This document shows positions 35,926 through 43,554 of a DNA stretch of 57,747 nt, piece by piece. The notes beneath the pieces were generated by a model that saw nothing but the letters and a program-made list of their open reading frames with translations, was not told the DNA's origin and did no database searches. Position numbers and translations under genes: made by a program. Location: positions 1 to 57,747 of the IMG/VR virus record IMGVR_UViG_3300044646_000955; one strand, written 5' to 3'. This DNA comes from a virus. Each line of letters starts with the position of its first letter. Positions within the stretch are counted from its first letter, which is position 1.

Positions 35926-37247
35926 GGTTGCTGCTCTCCTGGTTGGGTCCGGCGCCAGCCGGACGGTGTCTGGACTGCGAGCCCGTCGTCGGCCAGCGCG
36001 CGCAGCACCGGCAGGACGGTCGTGGCTCCTCGCCCGCAGGCGTCGGCAATCGCTCGCTTGCCTTGCGGGTGATCGGTGAGCGCAGCCAGGACTAGCGCCC
36101 TGGTTGCGGCTCGACGGTCGGCGTCATCGACGGCAGGGGTCGGACCGGCCGTGAGCTGGGAGGCGACCGGGTCGGCGGCCAATCGCCGACCCTCGGCACC
36201 GACCCGCGCCGGGTAGGCCGTAGCGGCGCCGTCGGGGAGGTGCCACATGCGCGCCCGGAGCCACTGACTCGACCCCATCGGCTGCAAGGCGAGCATCCCG
36301 GCATGCTCCGGGAAGTCGGCCGGCGACCACCGATGGCGGCTCGGGAGACCCGGATCGGCGGCCATGAATCCCCACTCACTCGGCGACCCGATGCGCATGC
36401 ACACGCGTTGCATTGCCTGCGATCGTGGCGCGCCCGGAACGAACTCATTCGTCCCTCGTTGCGCGCCGATCACGAGCGAAATGCCAGCCGATCGCCACAG
36501 TGAGAACGCCCGCTGCCACGTCTTGTCGGCCTCGCTGCGGCTCACGTTGCGCGCATGAGCGAGGTCGTCCCGGGCGATCGCAAACTCGTCGACGATGACG
36601 ACGATCGGTCGCCGTTGCGCGATCGGTTGCCCGGCTCGCTGGTCGGCGATCGCGCTCAAGTCGGCCATCATTGCGGCGAGGTCGTCCGGTGTCGTCACGA
36701 GTCGATCGAGCGCAAGCCCGCCGTAGTCCTCGCCGCGTTTACCGGTCTCGGCTACCCACACGTCGCCGTCACTGACGCCACCGAGCGCAGCGGCGACGTA
36801 GCGCAGAAGCGTTGACTTGCCGGAGCCGGTCGAACCCACGAGGAGCGTGTGCCCGCCGGTCCAGCGCAGCACGGCATCGCTGCCGTCCTCGCATCGGCCG
36901 ATCACGGTGCCCTGGTGGACGCTGGAACGCCGCTCGAGCGCATCGAGCCCGCCGGTGATCGGCTTGCCGAGCGGATCGACGACCCGTTGCTCGATGACGA
37001 GTACGCCCGGATGCGCGCCGTGCCGCACCCGCACGTCGTGCGCGCCCACCGAGCAACCGAGGCGCGCGCCAAGGTAGGCGGCGATGCTTGCCTCGTCGGC
37101 GTGCGCGACCTGCCCGAGCGGGGCCACCGCAACCCATCGACGCGCCTCCGGCGTGCGTCGGAACTCGGATAAGGCGAGCACGTCGAGCCCTCGGACGTGC
37201 GCCTGCATGTCGCTCCATGCGGCCCGCTGGCGCGCCGTCAAAGTCAT
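35922..37247 (-). CDS. FtsK/SpoIIIE (TraB-like) DNA translocase
   Basis: This 441-residue product starts at ATG 37247. Walker A GSTGSGKST is at residues 138-146, and Walker B IVVIVDEFA near 216-224. After the motor domain (VIGAQRGTNEFVPG; AMQRVCMRIGSPSEWGFMAA), a C-terminal winged helix follows (RALVLAALTDHPQGKRAIAD). Overall layout is that of the short FtsK-like translocases of actinobacterial plasmids and integrative elements (TraB/TraSA). It could move or segregate DNA in the host. Presence in a phage may indicate exchange with such elements. Confidence 0.85.
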   Translation of the reverse strand: MTLTARQRAAWSDMQAHVRGLDVLALSEFRRTPEARRWVAVAPLGQVAHADEASIAAYLGARLGCSVGAHDVRVRHGAHPGVLVIEQRVVDPLGKPITGGLDALERRSSVHQGTVIGRCEDGSDAVLRWTGGHTLLVGSTGSGKSTLLRYVAAALGGVSDGDVWVAETGKRGEDYGGLALDRLVTTPDDLAAMMADLSAIADQRAGQPIAQRRPIVVIVDEFAIARDDLAHARNVSRSEADKTWQRAFSLWRSAGISLVIGAQRGTNEFVPGAPRSQAMQRVCMRIGSPSEWGFMAADPGLPSRHRWSPADFPEHAGMLALQPMGSSQWLRARMWHLPDGAATAYPARVGAEGRRLAADPVASQLTAGPTPAVDDADRRAATRALVLAALTDHPQGKRAIADACGRGATTVLPVLRALADDGLAVQTPSGWRRTQPGEQQP

Positions 37248-37441
37248 TGCTGCGCCGCCTCCACGCCATTGAAGAACTGCGCCGCCTCCACGCCGTCGAA
37301 GAACCCCTGATGGTACGGACACCAGTTTCGGCGTTGTTGCTTGACGTGGCACCCGCATGACCACCATTCCCAGCCGTTGCCTCCCGGTTCGATCGTGAAG
37401 TGCCTGCGAACGTCTGCGATCGTCAGCTCGAACGGGCTCAC
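37244..37441 (-). CDS. Small Cys/His protein upstream of translocase (65 aa)
   Basis: GTG 37441 overlaps the previous stop; the TGA overlaps the translocase start. VSPFELTIADVRRHFTIEPG, then WEWWSCGCHVKQQRRNWCPY and HQGFFDGVEAAQ. The CGCH...C..H set may bind zinc. A direct 8-residue duplication (FDGVEAAQ, FNGVEAAQ) ends the protein, encoded by a 27-bp repeat at about 37250-37305. Confidence 0.7.
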   Translation of the reverse strand: MSPFELTIADVRRHFTIEPGGNGWEWWSCGCHVKQQRRNWCPYHQGFFDGVEAAQFFNGVEAAQQ

Positions 37442-37872
37442 GACCTCGGCCCTCCGATGTTGATCGAGGCGACGTTGATGACGACCTGGCGGCGTCGATG
37501 TGCGCCGCTGCGACCGTCGACGACGGCGACCGGCTCGTCGCACCATGCGCACAACTGCTCGCCGGTTGCGGTGCGGATCGGCGCCCGGCCGACTCCTCGG
37601 CAGGCGTCACGCTCACGTCGAGCGCGTCGGCTCACGCCGGTCGACGGCGTCCCACCGTCAACGGGTGCGGCATCGGCAATCGGCGTTGCGCTCGGCCCGC
37701 CGAGGGTCGGCGTGGCGTCGCGCCGGGCGAGCCGGTCGAGCGCAGCGCGCACGCGCCCGGTGACCGATCCGCCCGGCAGGCGAGGGGTGATCTCGGATGA
37801 CAACTCCCACGGGGCGAGGGAGAGTGGAGACGTTGCGATGAGGTCGGCCGGGTCGGGTGCAGGCCAGGTCAT
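37438..37872 (-). CDS. Unknown protein with CAWCDE zinc motif (144 aa)
   Basis: ATG 37872 overlaps the Mom-like stop (ATGA). The N-terminal half is Pro/Ala/Arg-rich (TGRVRAALDRLARRDATPTL). Residues about 85-120 (RRARRERDACRGVGRAPIRT...LCAWCDEPVAVVDGRSGAHR) resemble a small zinc-binding domain. Function unknown. Confidence 0.72.
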   Translation of the reverse strand: MTWPAPDPADLIATSPLSLAPWELSSEITPRLPGGSVTGRVRAALDRLARRDATPTLGGPSATPIADAAPVDGGTPSTGVSRRARRERDACRGVGRAPIRTATGEQLCAWCDEPVAVVDGRSGAHRRRQVVINVASINIGGPRS

Positions 37873-38387
37873 CGCCACGCCTCCGCGTAGCTCGGGCATC
37901 CTCGTGCAACGAGCGCCTGGTCTTTGACGCTCAACAACTCAGCCCGCCGGTCGTCGCGTCGAAGCGCGCAGACCCATCGATCTTTGGCGGCTTGCGGCTT
38001 GTCGTTGCGCCATGCGCCGTTGCCGGTTGGCGGCGTCCGAAGGCGGTGCCACGTCGGCGCCCATTGCCAGTTACACGCACGATAGAGCGCGCCGGTGTGT
38101 CCGGCGGACGGGTCGCTGTAGGACACGATCGTGGTGACGTCTAGCCGGTCTCGCAAGAGCGCCAGACGAACTCGGCGCCATTGCTGCGAGCCGCCGTTGC
38201 GTTGACCAACCAGACACCAGCGGACGAGTTCTAGCCACGTGCCGTCCTGCGGGAGCCTTCGTGAGGTCGGCTTGGCGAGGACCAGCACGCCGAATTCGTC
38301 GCTCCACGCAATGCCTCGGCCAGTCGCGCCGAGGTAGTGGTACGCATCGAGGAAGGGAGCCACGGTCCTCGGCGGCGTCCAGGTCAT
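37869..38387 (-). CDS. Mom-like adenine modification protein
   Basis: ATG 38387 overlaps the previous stop (ATGA), giving 172 residues. The layout follows phage Mu Mom-type acetyltransferase-fold proteins: FGVLVLAKPTSRR, then WLELVRWCLVGQRNGGSQQW, and the diagnostic TTIVSYSDPSAGHTGALYRA (S89-Y-S-D92 and G96-H-T-G99). Mom converts adenine in DNA to an N6-carbamoylmethyl form that blocks restriction. Length is a little shorter than Mu Mom. A generic GNAT is the main alternative. Confidence 0.65.
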   Translation of the reverse strand: MTWTPPRTVAPFLDAYHYLGATGRGIAWSDEFGVLVLAKPTSRRLPQDGTWLELVRWCLVGQRNGGSQQWRRVRLALLRDRLDVTTIVSYSDPSAGHTGALYRACNWQWAPTWHRLRTPPTGNGAWRNDKPQAAKDRWVCALRRDDRRAELLSVKDQALVARGCPSYAEAWR

Positions 38388-38785
38388 CGCCACGCCTCGG
38401 CAGCGTCGGCGGCGTCGTGGCGCGCATCACGCTCGGCTCGGCGGGTGGCACGCCGGTCGATTCTCGGCGCCCGTTGCGCGCCGGGCGTCCGGTCGCCGAC
38501 CCGCCAGGCGATGACGGCGAGCGCTGCGGCGAGCAACACGAGGTGCCATCCGACGCCGATGAGGTGCGCCGCACCGGTTGCGATCGAGGCGCATCCGGCG
38601 AGCTGCCAGCGGTCCCGGCGTGCCCGGTCGGCGATCTCGACGGCGGTGCCGGTGACGGCGAGTCCGGCGGCGACCTGCACGGCTGCGATCCACGCGTGCG
38701 GCTGGATCAGTCCCCAGGCGAGGAGGAAGACGGACCAGGTCCACGGCCACCGGTCGGCGACGAAGAGGCGACGGAGTCGGGTCAC
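38384..38785 (-). CDS. Leaderless membrane protein (133 aa)
   Basis: GTG 38785 is 7 nt after TAAGAT, so a leaderless start is likely. VTRLRRLFVADRWPWTWSVF begins the protein. Predicted transmembrane helices lie at about 15-50 and 70-100 (ATGAAHLIGVGWHLVLLAAA). The C-terminal tail is highly basic (RRATRRAERDARHDAADAAE). First gene of the Mom-like/translocase operon. Resembles small Spd-type membrane proteins of actinobacterial plasmids only in general character. Confidence 0.72.
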   Translation of the reverse strand: MTRLRRLFVADRWPWTWSVFLLAWGLIQPHAWIAAVQVAAGLAVTGTAVEIADRARRDRWQLAGCASIATGAAHLIGVGWHLVLLAAALAVIAWRVGDRTPGAQRAPRIDRRATRRAERDARHDAADAAEAWR

Positions 38786-38792
38786 GTGGGTT

Positions 38793-38831
38793 ATCTTATT
38801 CGTTGTTACTGTCCAGTTGTCAACTGTCCAG
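38793..38831. promoter_or_regulatory. Divergent promoter with paired operator-like repeats
   Basis: For the minus gene, TTGACA (38823-38818) and TAAGAT (38798-38793) are 19 nt apart. Direct repeats CTGTCCAG at 38809-38816 and 38824-38831 flank the -35 exactly, and AGTTGTCAACT between them is near-palindromic. The HTH gene starts 10 bp further on the + strand, so autoregulation is likely. Confidence 0.65.
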
Positions 38832-38840
38832 GGGGCTTCT

Positions 38841-39116
38841 TTGCGCGACCTAATCAGCACGGATGAGGTCGCCGAGGCGCTCGGCGTTGGCCGATCGCGT
38901 GTTTGGCAGCTTGCAGAGACTCGCGACTTCCCGCGCCCCGCATGGCGTGGACGGGTTGAGGTCGCATGGGAGCGCGAAGAGATCCTTAGGTGGGCTCAAG
39001 AGCACGGCTATCCTCGCTCTCGTCCAGGCCCGAAAAAGGCGGAAGACCCCCCGGAACACCACGAAACGGGGGGCCTTCCTGCGTCGGGCCCCGATGAGCG
39101 ACGGGGTTGCTCCTGA
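38841..39116 (+). CDS. Helix-turn-helix (excisionase/AlpA-like) regulator
   Basis: TTG 38841 with AGGGGG upstream gives 91 residues. LISTDEVAEALGVGRSRVWQ plus LAETRDFPRPAWRGRVEVAW and EREEILRWAQEHG is a MerR/AlpA/Xis-type winged helix: HTH, wing, then recognition helix. The C-terminal tail (GPKKAEDPPEHHETGGLPAS) is disordered. It is divergent from the Mom-like operon across a 55-bp operator region, so it probably controls that operon. Without an integrase, an excisionase role is unlikely. Confidence 0.78.
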   Translation: MRDLISTDEVAEALGVGRSRVWQLAETRDFPRPAWRGRVEVAWEREEILRWAQEHGYPRSRPGPKKAEDPPEHHETGGLPASGPDERRGCS

Positions 39117-39153
39117 CGTGCTTGACATCCTATCGCACCTTTCGGCGCCTTGG

Positions 39154-39408
39154 TCAATCCGTCGTCTGCTCCCCGTAGTTCGGCTGGAGGGATGAGCCGA
39201 ACAGGACGCGCCCGACGGCGGGGAAGCGAGACTCGATCTCTCGACCGAGCCGGTACACCACGCCTGCGATGACCGGCAGCACGAGGAGCACGACTTGCCA
39301 GTCATCATCCGAGATGTCGAGCCCGAGGCGAGCCACGAGCCACACGGCTGCCGTGGTCCAGATCGTAGGCACGGCGGTGCGGATGGTTGCGGTAGTGATG
39401 GGCTTCAT
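39154..39408 (-). CDS. Holin-like membrane protein
   Basis: ATG 39408 gives 84 residues. Two hydrophobic segments, VPTIWTTAAVWLVARLG and WQVVLLVLPVIAGVVYRLG, are joined by a short acidic loop (DISDDDW), with a charged C terminus. That is holin-like topology, and the gene directly follows the tail-fibre gene, a usual place for holins in actinophages. No homologue is named; the endolysin is 5 kb away. Confidence 0.65.
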   Translation of the reverse strand: MKPITTATIRTAVPTIWTTAAVWLVARLGLDISDDDWQVVLLVLPVIAGVVYRLGREIESRFPAVGRVLFGSSLQPNYGEQTTD

Positions 39409-39418
39409 GGGGGGCTCC

Positions 39419-40981
39419 TTAGTGCGCCTTGAGGATGACATTCACGCCGAGATGGCGGGGGCGAGTGGTCACGGCCGAACCGGAACCGGTTGACCCGGAG
39501 GTGCCGGTAAAGTTCGGGAGATCCACAGAGTGAGTGTGGTTAGCGGTCTCGCTGCCGAGAGTGATGCCCGTGTTTGATCCTCCGGTGTTGACGCCCTGCG
39601 CGTACGCTTGCGACCCCGCTCCGTCGGCGTCGTAATCGAGACGGAGCCCAGGACCTCCAGTCCCTGCGTTCGCCGTGACGAACTGAGAGTGGGAGTGCGT
39701 GGGGTCGCTAACGGCGTGAGTGTGGTTCACGCTCTGCGTCGTTGAGGTCGTCGCCGGGTGGTCGTGATCGATTGAATGCGTGTGAGCGGGCATGTTTGCC
39801 GTCAAGAGCGTGACCGTCATGGCTCCGCCCGTCACCCCGAGCGCAGCGGCAGAACCGCCCGTTTGCGCCAGTACGGCGTCGCTGAGATCCGGGATCACGA
39901 GGCTAGTGCCGGACTTCCAGAGGGCGGGGGCGATCGCCCAGAGGGACGGGTAAAGGGTGTTGGCGTTCGCTACCGTCTGATTGTGGAGCAGCCACCCGGT
40001 CGGCGCCGATGACCCGATGTAGGGCATGAGGGCGCCAGCGGGCACGAGGAGGCTTTGCACGGCGGAGGCGAGGTCAGCGAGGGCGATGGTGCCGTCAACG
40101 ATCTTCGAGGAGTCAACCGAGTTTGCCGCGAGCTTCGAGTTATCCACGGCGAGAGCCTGGATCTTCGAGGTGGTCACGCTGTCGGTTGCGAGCTTCGTGG
40201 CGTCGACCGCAAGCGCTTGGATGTTTGCAGTGGCTACGGCGTCCGTTGCGAGCTTCGAGTTATCCACGGCAAGCGCCGCAATCTTTGCGGTGGTCACCGA
40301 GCTTGTCGCGAGTTTCGCTGCCGTGATGGACAAATCCGCGATGCCGGTCGTGCTCACCTGCGCCCACCCGACGCTCGTGGCCCCGGCAACGAGCGGGAAC
40401 CCGGAGGTCCCGAGCGGCACGCGAATAGCGTTCGTGCCGTCGTAGGAGAGCAGGTCTCCGGCGTTGGTGAGGGTGTTCGAGAAGGCGGTGAGCGACTGCG
40501 GTCGAACGTCCGTGATGTTCGCCGTCACCACTGTCGTATCGCCGACGGTGCGGAGAACCCTGGCGAGAGCGATGGCGCTCGTCGGCGTCGCCGGAGGGGT
40601 CGGCGAGGCTGCGGCGACGCCCGTGACGTAGGTAAAGGTGGCATTGTTCCCCGCCGGGCCGCCTGCGGCAGTGTCGTTGATCCGCAGGCACACGAGATCG
40701 ATTCGCGAGTTGGCAACGGGAGCGGCGGTAGCGGCGAGGTTCACGGTCGCCCGGTTGCGAACGAGGTACTTCCCCTGGTCTGCCGTATCGTCGCCCGTGA
40801 TGCACGCATACCCGGCGGCGATGTCCACGCTGTTGTCTGCCCCGGCTCCGCGTTGCGACACGAGGAGTTGCCCGGCCCCCACCTGCATGACGCCCTCGCT
40901 GAAGAGGACGTCGGTGAAGATCCGGTCAAGGCGCGCCGAGTAAGTCCCGTTCTGTAGCCAGGTCGGCGTATCTAGTGACAC
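39419..40981 (-). CDS. Tail fibre with collar domain
   Basis: This 520-residue product starts at ATG 40981 (MSLDTPTWLQNGTYSARLDR). Residues 1-180 resemble a baseplate-attachment domain. Residues 195-305 are a shaft of about 21-residue repeats (LAVDNSKLATDAVATANIQA). Then comes a phage tail-collar domain (PAGALMPYIGSSAPTGWLLH, LYPSLWAIAPALWKSGTSLV) and a His/Gly/Ser-rich metal-fibre-like C terminus (HTHSIDHDHPATTSTTQSVN). Likely receptor-binding fibre. Confidence 0.88.
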   Translation of the reverse strand: MSLDTPTWLQNGTYSARLDRIFTDVLFSEGVMQVGAGQLLVSQRGAGADNSVDIAAGYACITGDDTADQGKYLVRNRATVNLAATAAPVANSRIDLVCLRINDTAAGGPAGNNATFTYVTGVAAASPTPPATPTSAIALARVLRTVGDTTVVTANITDVRPQSLTAFSNTLTNAGDLLSYDGTNAIRVPLGTSGFPLVAGATSVGWAQVSTTGIADLSITAAKLATSSVTTAKIAALAVDNSKLATDAVATANIQALAVDATKLATDSVTTSKIQALAVDNSKLAANSVDSSKIVDGTIALADLASAVQSLLVPAGALMPYIGSSAPTGWLLHNQTVANANTLYPSLWAIAPALWKSGTSLVIPDLSDAVLAQTGGSAAALGVTGGAMTVTLLTANMPAHTHSIDHDHPATTSTTQSVNHTHAVSDPTHSHSQFVTANAGTGGPGLRLDYDADGAGSQAYAQGVNTGGSNTGITLGSETANHTHSVDLPNFTGTSGSTGSGSAVTTRPRHLGVNVILKAH

Positions 40982-41051
40982 GAGGCGATCCTAGCCTTCG
41001 AGGGTCGTCTCGGGCCTCCCGAAGAAACTTCTAGAAAGTTCTTGCTGGGGC

Positions 41052-41079
41052 TTGACGTCGTGCCGGGATCGTGTATACT
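41052..41079 (+). promoter_or_regulatory. Cassette promoter (class 1) for candidate ncRNA
   Basis: TTGACG (41052-41057), spacer with GTGCCGGGATCGTG, TATACT (41074-41079). The upstream AACTTCTAGAAAGTTCTT is palindromic. No start codon lies at the leaderless position. Confidence 0.78.
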
Positions 41080-41085
41080 AACCAC

Positions 41086-41207
41086 CAGAAGCGGTACCAT
41101 GCTCAGGTCGAGCCCCTAGTGCAAAAGACACTCTAGGGTTGCCGCGGTGGGTGAGAAGCCCACGAAAGAACCGAGGGGACCGGCACCGACGGGTGCCGGT
41201 CCCCTTT
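41086..41207 (+). ncRNA. Candidate structured non-coding RNA 1
   Basis: Between the promoter and an intrinsic terminator (stem 41175-41187/41192-41204, then TTT) lie about 90 nt without a sensible ORF. By eye they fold into: closing stem GCGGTA/TGCCGC, hairpin GCTC-AGGTC-GAGC, hairpin CCCTAG...CTAGGG, and hairpin GTGGG...CCCAC, then single-stranded GAAAGAACC. A 6-codon ORF (MLRSSP) is probably chance. I do not recognise a known RNA family. Confidence 0.6.
41175..41204 (+). terminator. Terminator of candidate ncRNA 1
   Basis: GGGGACCGGCACC (41175-41187) pairs exactly with 41192-41204, followed by TTT. Its wording (GGGACCGGC, CCGACGGG) is shared with the terminator of the second candidate RNA at 50622-50650. 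Confidence 0.8.
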
Positions 41208-41220
41208 GGCGTTGGGGCCT

Positions 41221-41643
41221 CTAGGTGGTCGTGGAGAACCGGGCGTCGATCGAGAACCACACGGCCGATCCGACCATCGGCGTGACGACTCCGGCGGCCG
41301 TAACCGACATCTGGCCATAGGCGCCGTTGCTCGCTTGCGCTCCGTAGAGCGTCGCCGGGGGGCGGAACCCAGCCGGGAGCGTGAAGGCGGCGAGCCCGAT
41401 GGTGCCGCCCGCTATGACGCCTCGGAGTTGGACTTCATCCCCGACGCGCCGGTACTGCGCGACCTGCGCCGGGGCCCCGAGGTTCGCCCATCCACCGGCG
41501 AAGGCGACAGCGGTCCATGTCGTCGGATCGAGCGGGAAGAGGTGCCGATGAGCAAGTAGCTCCACGACTGTTAACCGGGCCCGAAGGTCCGATAGGACGC
41601 TGGCTAGCTCATCAATGGGCCCGGTAGTCGCGCGAGGGATCAC
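41221..41643 (-). CDS. Minor tail protein, beta-rich (140 aa)
   Basis: GTG 41643 overlaps the previous stop (GTGA). Residues 1-35 (IDELASVLSDLRARLTVVEL) are a trimerising-type helix. The rest (WTAVAFAGGWANLGAPAQVA, YRRVGDEVQLRGVIAGGTIG) matches a small beta-sandwich seen as distal modules in actinophage tail proteins. Probably a trimeric tip or fibre component. Confidence 0.75.
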   Translation of the reverse strand: MIPRATTGPIDELASVLSDLRARLTVVELLAHRHLFPLDPTTWTAVAFAGGWANLGAPAQVAQYRRVGDEVQLRGVIAGGTIGLAAFTLPAGFRPPATLYGAQASNGAYGQMSVTAAGVVTPMVGSAVWFSIDARFSTTT

Positions 41644-42677
41644 GGAAGCTCCACGGCGGTAATCACTACTGTGAGGGCGCCGTCCGCTGATTGCGTGACG
41701 TTGCGCGAGATAACCTGCGCCTGGACAGTCGGAGCCGGAGTGCCGACCGGGTAGACCGTTGATCGTGGCTGCACGATCGTGAAGATCGTCCCTAGCTGGT
41801 ACTCGGCGTCGGCAAAGTAGCGGGTCGGCTCCATCTCTATCCGCCACGTCGACACCGGTGAGATGGACTGCTCAAGGAGCCCGTTCCCTAGCTCGACTAG
41901 CTGCGCCTGCGCCTTGACTGCCGACAAGGACGCGAGGCGCTCCCATCTGCCCCGGGTATCCGTCGGGAGCCCCGCCGCCTCTGAGATCACGGGCGTAGTG
42001 GAAGACGAGTCGCCCGTGGCAATAGACACGTTGCCGAAGCGTTCCGCCGACGAGGGGCGCGCCATAGATCGCGCCACTACTCCTAGTTCGCACGGCATGG
42101 TGGCGACCGGATACAGGGCCGCCTGCGAGATCTCTAGCTGGAGTGACGCGTTGATGTTCCACGTGAAACCATTCGCGATCTGCGTCATCTCAACGATGGC
42201 GTCGAAGATGTTCTGCCCGACGACATAGGTCCGGTCTCGGTTTACAACCGGGCCCGCCGACCCAAGGGTTATCCCGAGCGATCCGTTGGTTGCCGCCTGC
42301 GCGTGCTGCACGAGATTCCATGCGATCGTGCCCTGCGATGTCGCCACGTAGCTCAAGGGCGAGCGGACGTGGCGAGACTTGAGGAGTCGGCGGTAACAGG
42401 CCGCCGAGACCGTGAGGATGTCCTCACCGTCGGGCCCCCACTGCTGGCTCGTGTTCACGATCCGGAACCGCTGGTAAAGCGCCGAGCCTCGGTAGAGCCA
42501 GACGTCGGTCGCTAGCTCGTCGATGGCTTGAGCCGCCACGGAGTTCCCACGAATGTCGAACGAGATCGCGCAGCCGTCGTCAAGGTTGTTGTCTAAGGAC
42601 CACTGGCCGAAGTCGATGACCTCTTGAACCGGGCCCGTAGATGGCAGTCCTACGGCGAGCGAGAAGTAAGGCGCCAC
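41640..42677 (-). CDS. Minor tail / baseplate hub protein
   Basis: This 345-residue product starts at GTG 42677. It begins with VQEVIDFGQWSLDNNLDDGC and contains DEDILTVSAACYRRLLKSRH-like, YVVGQNIFDAIVEMTQIANG and GFTWNINASLQLEISQAALY segments. These are characteristic of the tail-hub protein that follows the distal tail protein in siphoviruses. C-terminal strands (TYPVGTPAPTVQAQVISRNV-like) end the fold. Confidence 0.78.
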   Translation of the reverse strand: MAPYFSLAVGLPSTGPVQEVIDFGQWSLDNNLDDGCAISFDIRGNSVAAQAIDELATDVWLYRGSALYQRFRIVNTSQQWGPDGEDILTVSAACYRRLLKSRHVRSPLSYVATSQGTIAWNLVQHAQAATNGSLGITLGSAGPVVNRDRTYVVGQNIFDAIVEMTQIANGFTWNINASLQLEISQAALYPVATMPCELGVVARSMARPSSAERFGNVSIATGDSSSTTPVISEAAGLPTDTRGRWERLASLSAVKAQAQLVELGNGLLEQSISPVSTWRIEMEPTRYFADAEYQLGTIFTIVQPRSTVYPVGTPAPTVQAQVISRNVTQSADGALTVVITAVELP

Positions 42678-42678
42678 G

Positions 42679-43554
42679 TTAGAGCCAGTAGTCGTAGTAG
42701 CAGAGGGTTAGCGACGAGTCGTCGCCCGGGTCCAGGATGTATTGCACGACGTTGTTGCCCGGCTGAAGGAGCAGGTCGTCCCAAGTCCAATCAAAGAAGT
42801 TCGTGCGGTTATAGGCAGGGGTCAAGGGGTCATTGTTGAGCAGGATCGTCCGGTTGCGCGTGTCGATATTGAGCGTCTGCGACCCGACAAGTGACACCCC
42901 TCCGTTCTGATCGAACGTCATATCCACCCCGTTGATCCGGACCGTCGGGTCCGTGGTCGTGGACGTAAGGACGGCCGTCCAGTGGGCGGGAGCGTTGCCC
43001 ACGTTCGTGATGGTGCCGGTGGAAGTGCTGCCCGTCGAGCTATAGACGCGGTTGAACACGAGGTTATAGGTGCGCCCCGTGACCGCCCCCGCCTCGAAGA
43101 GCACGCAATGCTGGTTCGCCCCCTGGACGAAGGAGTCCGTGCTCACCCACGAGCACACGATGCGTTGGTAGGACGGGCCGTCAATGACTACCGGAGCGTC
43201 AATGCCTCTTAGCTCGAGCGACCGGAGGGCAGTGGGATCTCCGGCTAGCGCGTAGGTGAGGATCGGGCGGCGACGCGGCGACAGGAAGGGCATGAGAGCA
43301 TCGAGCGCCGCCTGAGTGGCGGTGGGAGTTGCGATGCGAAGCGTGAGAGTCACGGCGCGCGAGCCGAGGTACCTCGACTCGTCAAACACCCCGTCGGCGA
43401 GGGCTCTCGACCGGACAACCGGGCGCGCGCCGGGGAACCCGATCTGTAGCTGCTCAAGGCTCCATCCCTGCTCGCACACGAGCGGGAAGGCGGCGAGCCC
43501 CGTGGCGGTAAGGGTGGCCGACCCGGTTGCCGGGGGGAGGAGGCAGATGGTCAC
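42679..43554 (-). CDS. Distal tail protein
   Basis: GTG 43554 overlaps the tape-measure stop by 4 bp. The 291-residue product has a Dit-like N-terminal half: LEQLQIGFPGARPVVRSRAL, LGSRAVTLTLRIATPTATQA, LMPFLSPRRRPILTYALAGD. A galectin-like beta domain follows (IDTRNRTILLNNDPLTPAYN, LQPGNNVVQYI). Position directly after the tape measure is typical. Confidence 0.85.
   Translation of the reverse strand: MTICLLPPATGSATLTATGLAAFPLVCEQGWSLEQLQIGFPGARPVVRSRALADGVFDESRYLGSRAVTLTLRIATPTATQAALDALMPFLSPRRRPILTYALAGDPTALRSLELRGIDAPVVIDGPSYQRIVCSWVSTDSFVQGANQHCVLFEAGAVTGRTYNLVFNRVYSSTGSTSTGTITNVGNAPAHWTAVLTSTTTDPTVRINGVDMTFDQNGGVSLVGSQTLNIDTRNRTILLNNDPLTPAYNRTNFFDWTWDDLLLQPGNNVVQYILDPGDDSSLTLCYYDYWL

Noticed and set aside
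38841-39116. Excisionase with an integrase/attachment site
   Set aside because: No integrase or recombinase gene was found in the window, so the HTH protein is read as a regulator.
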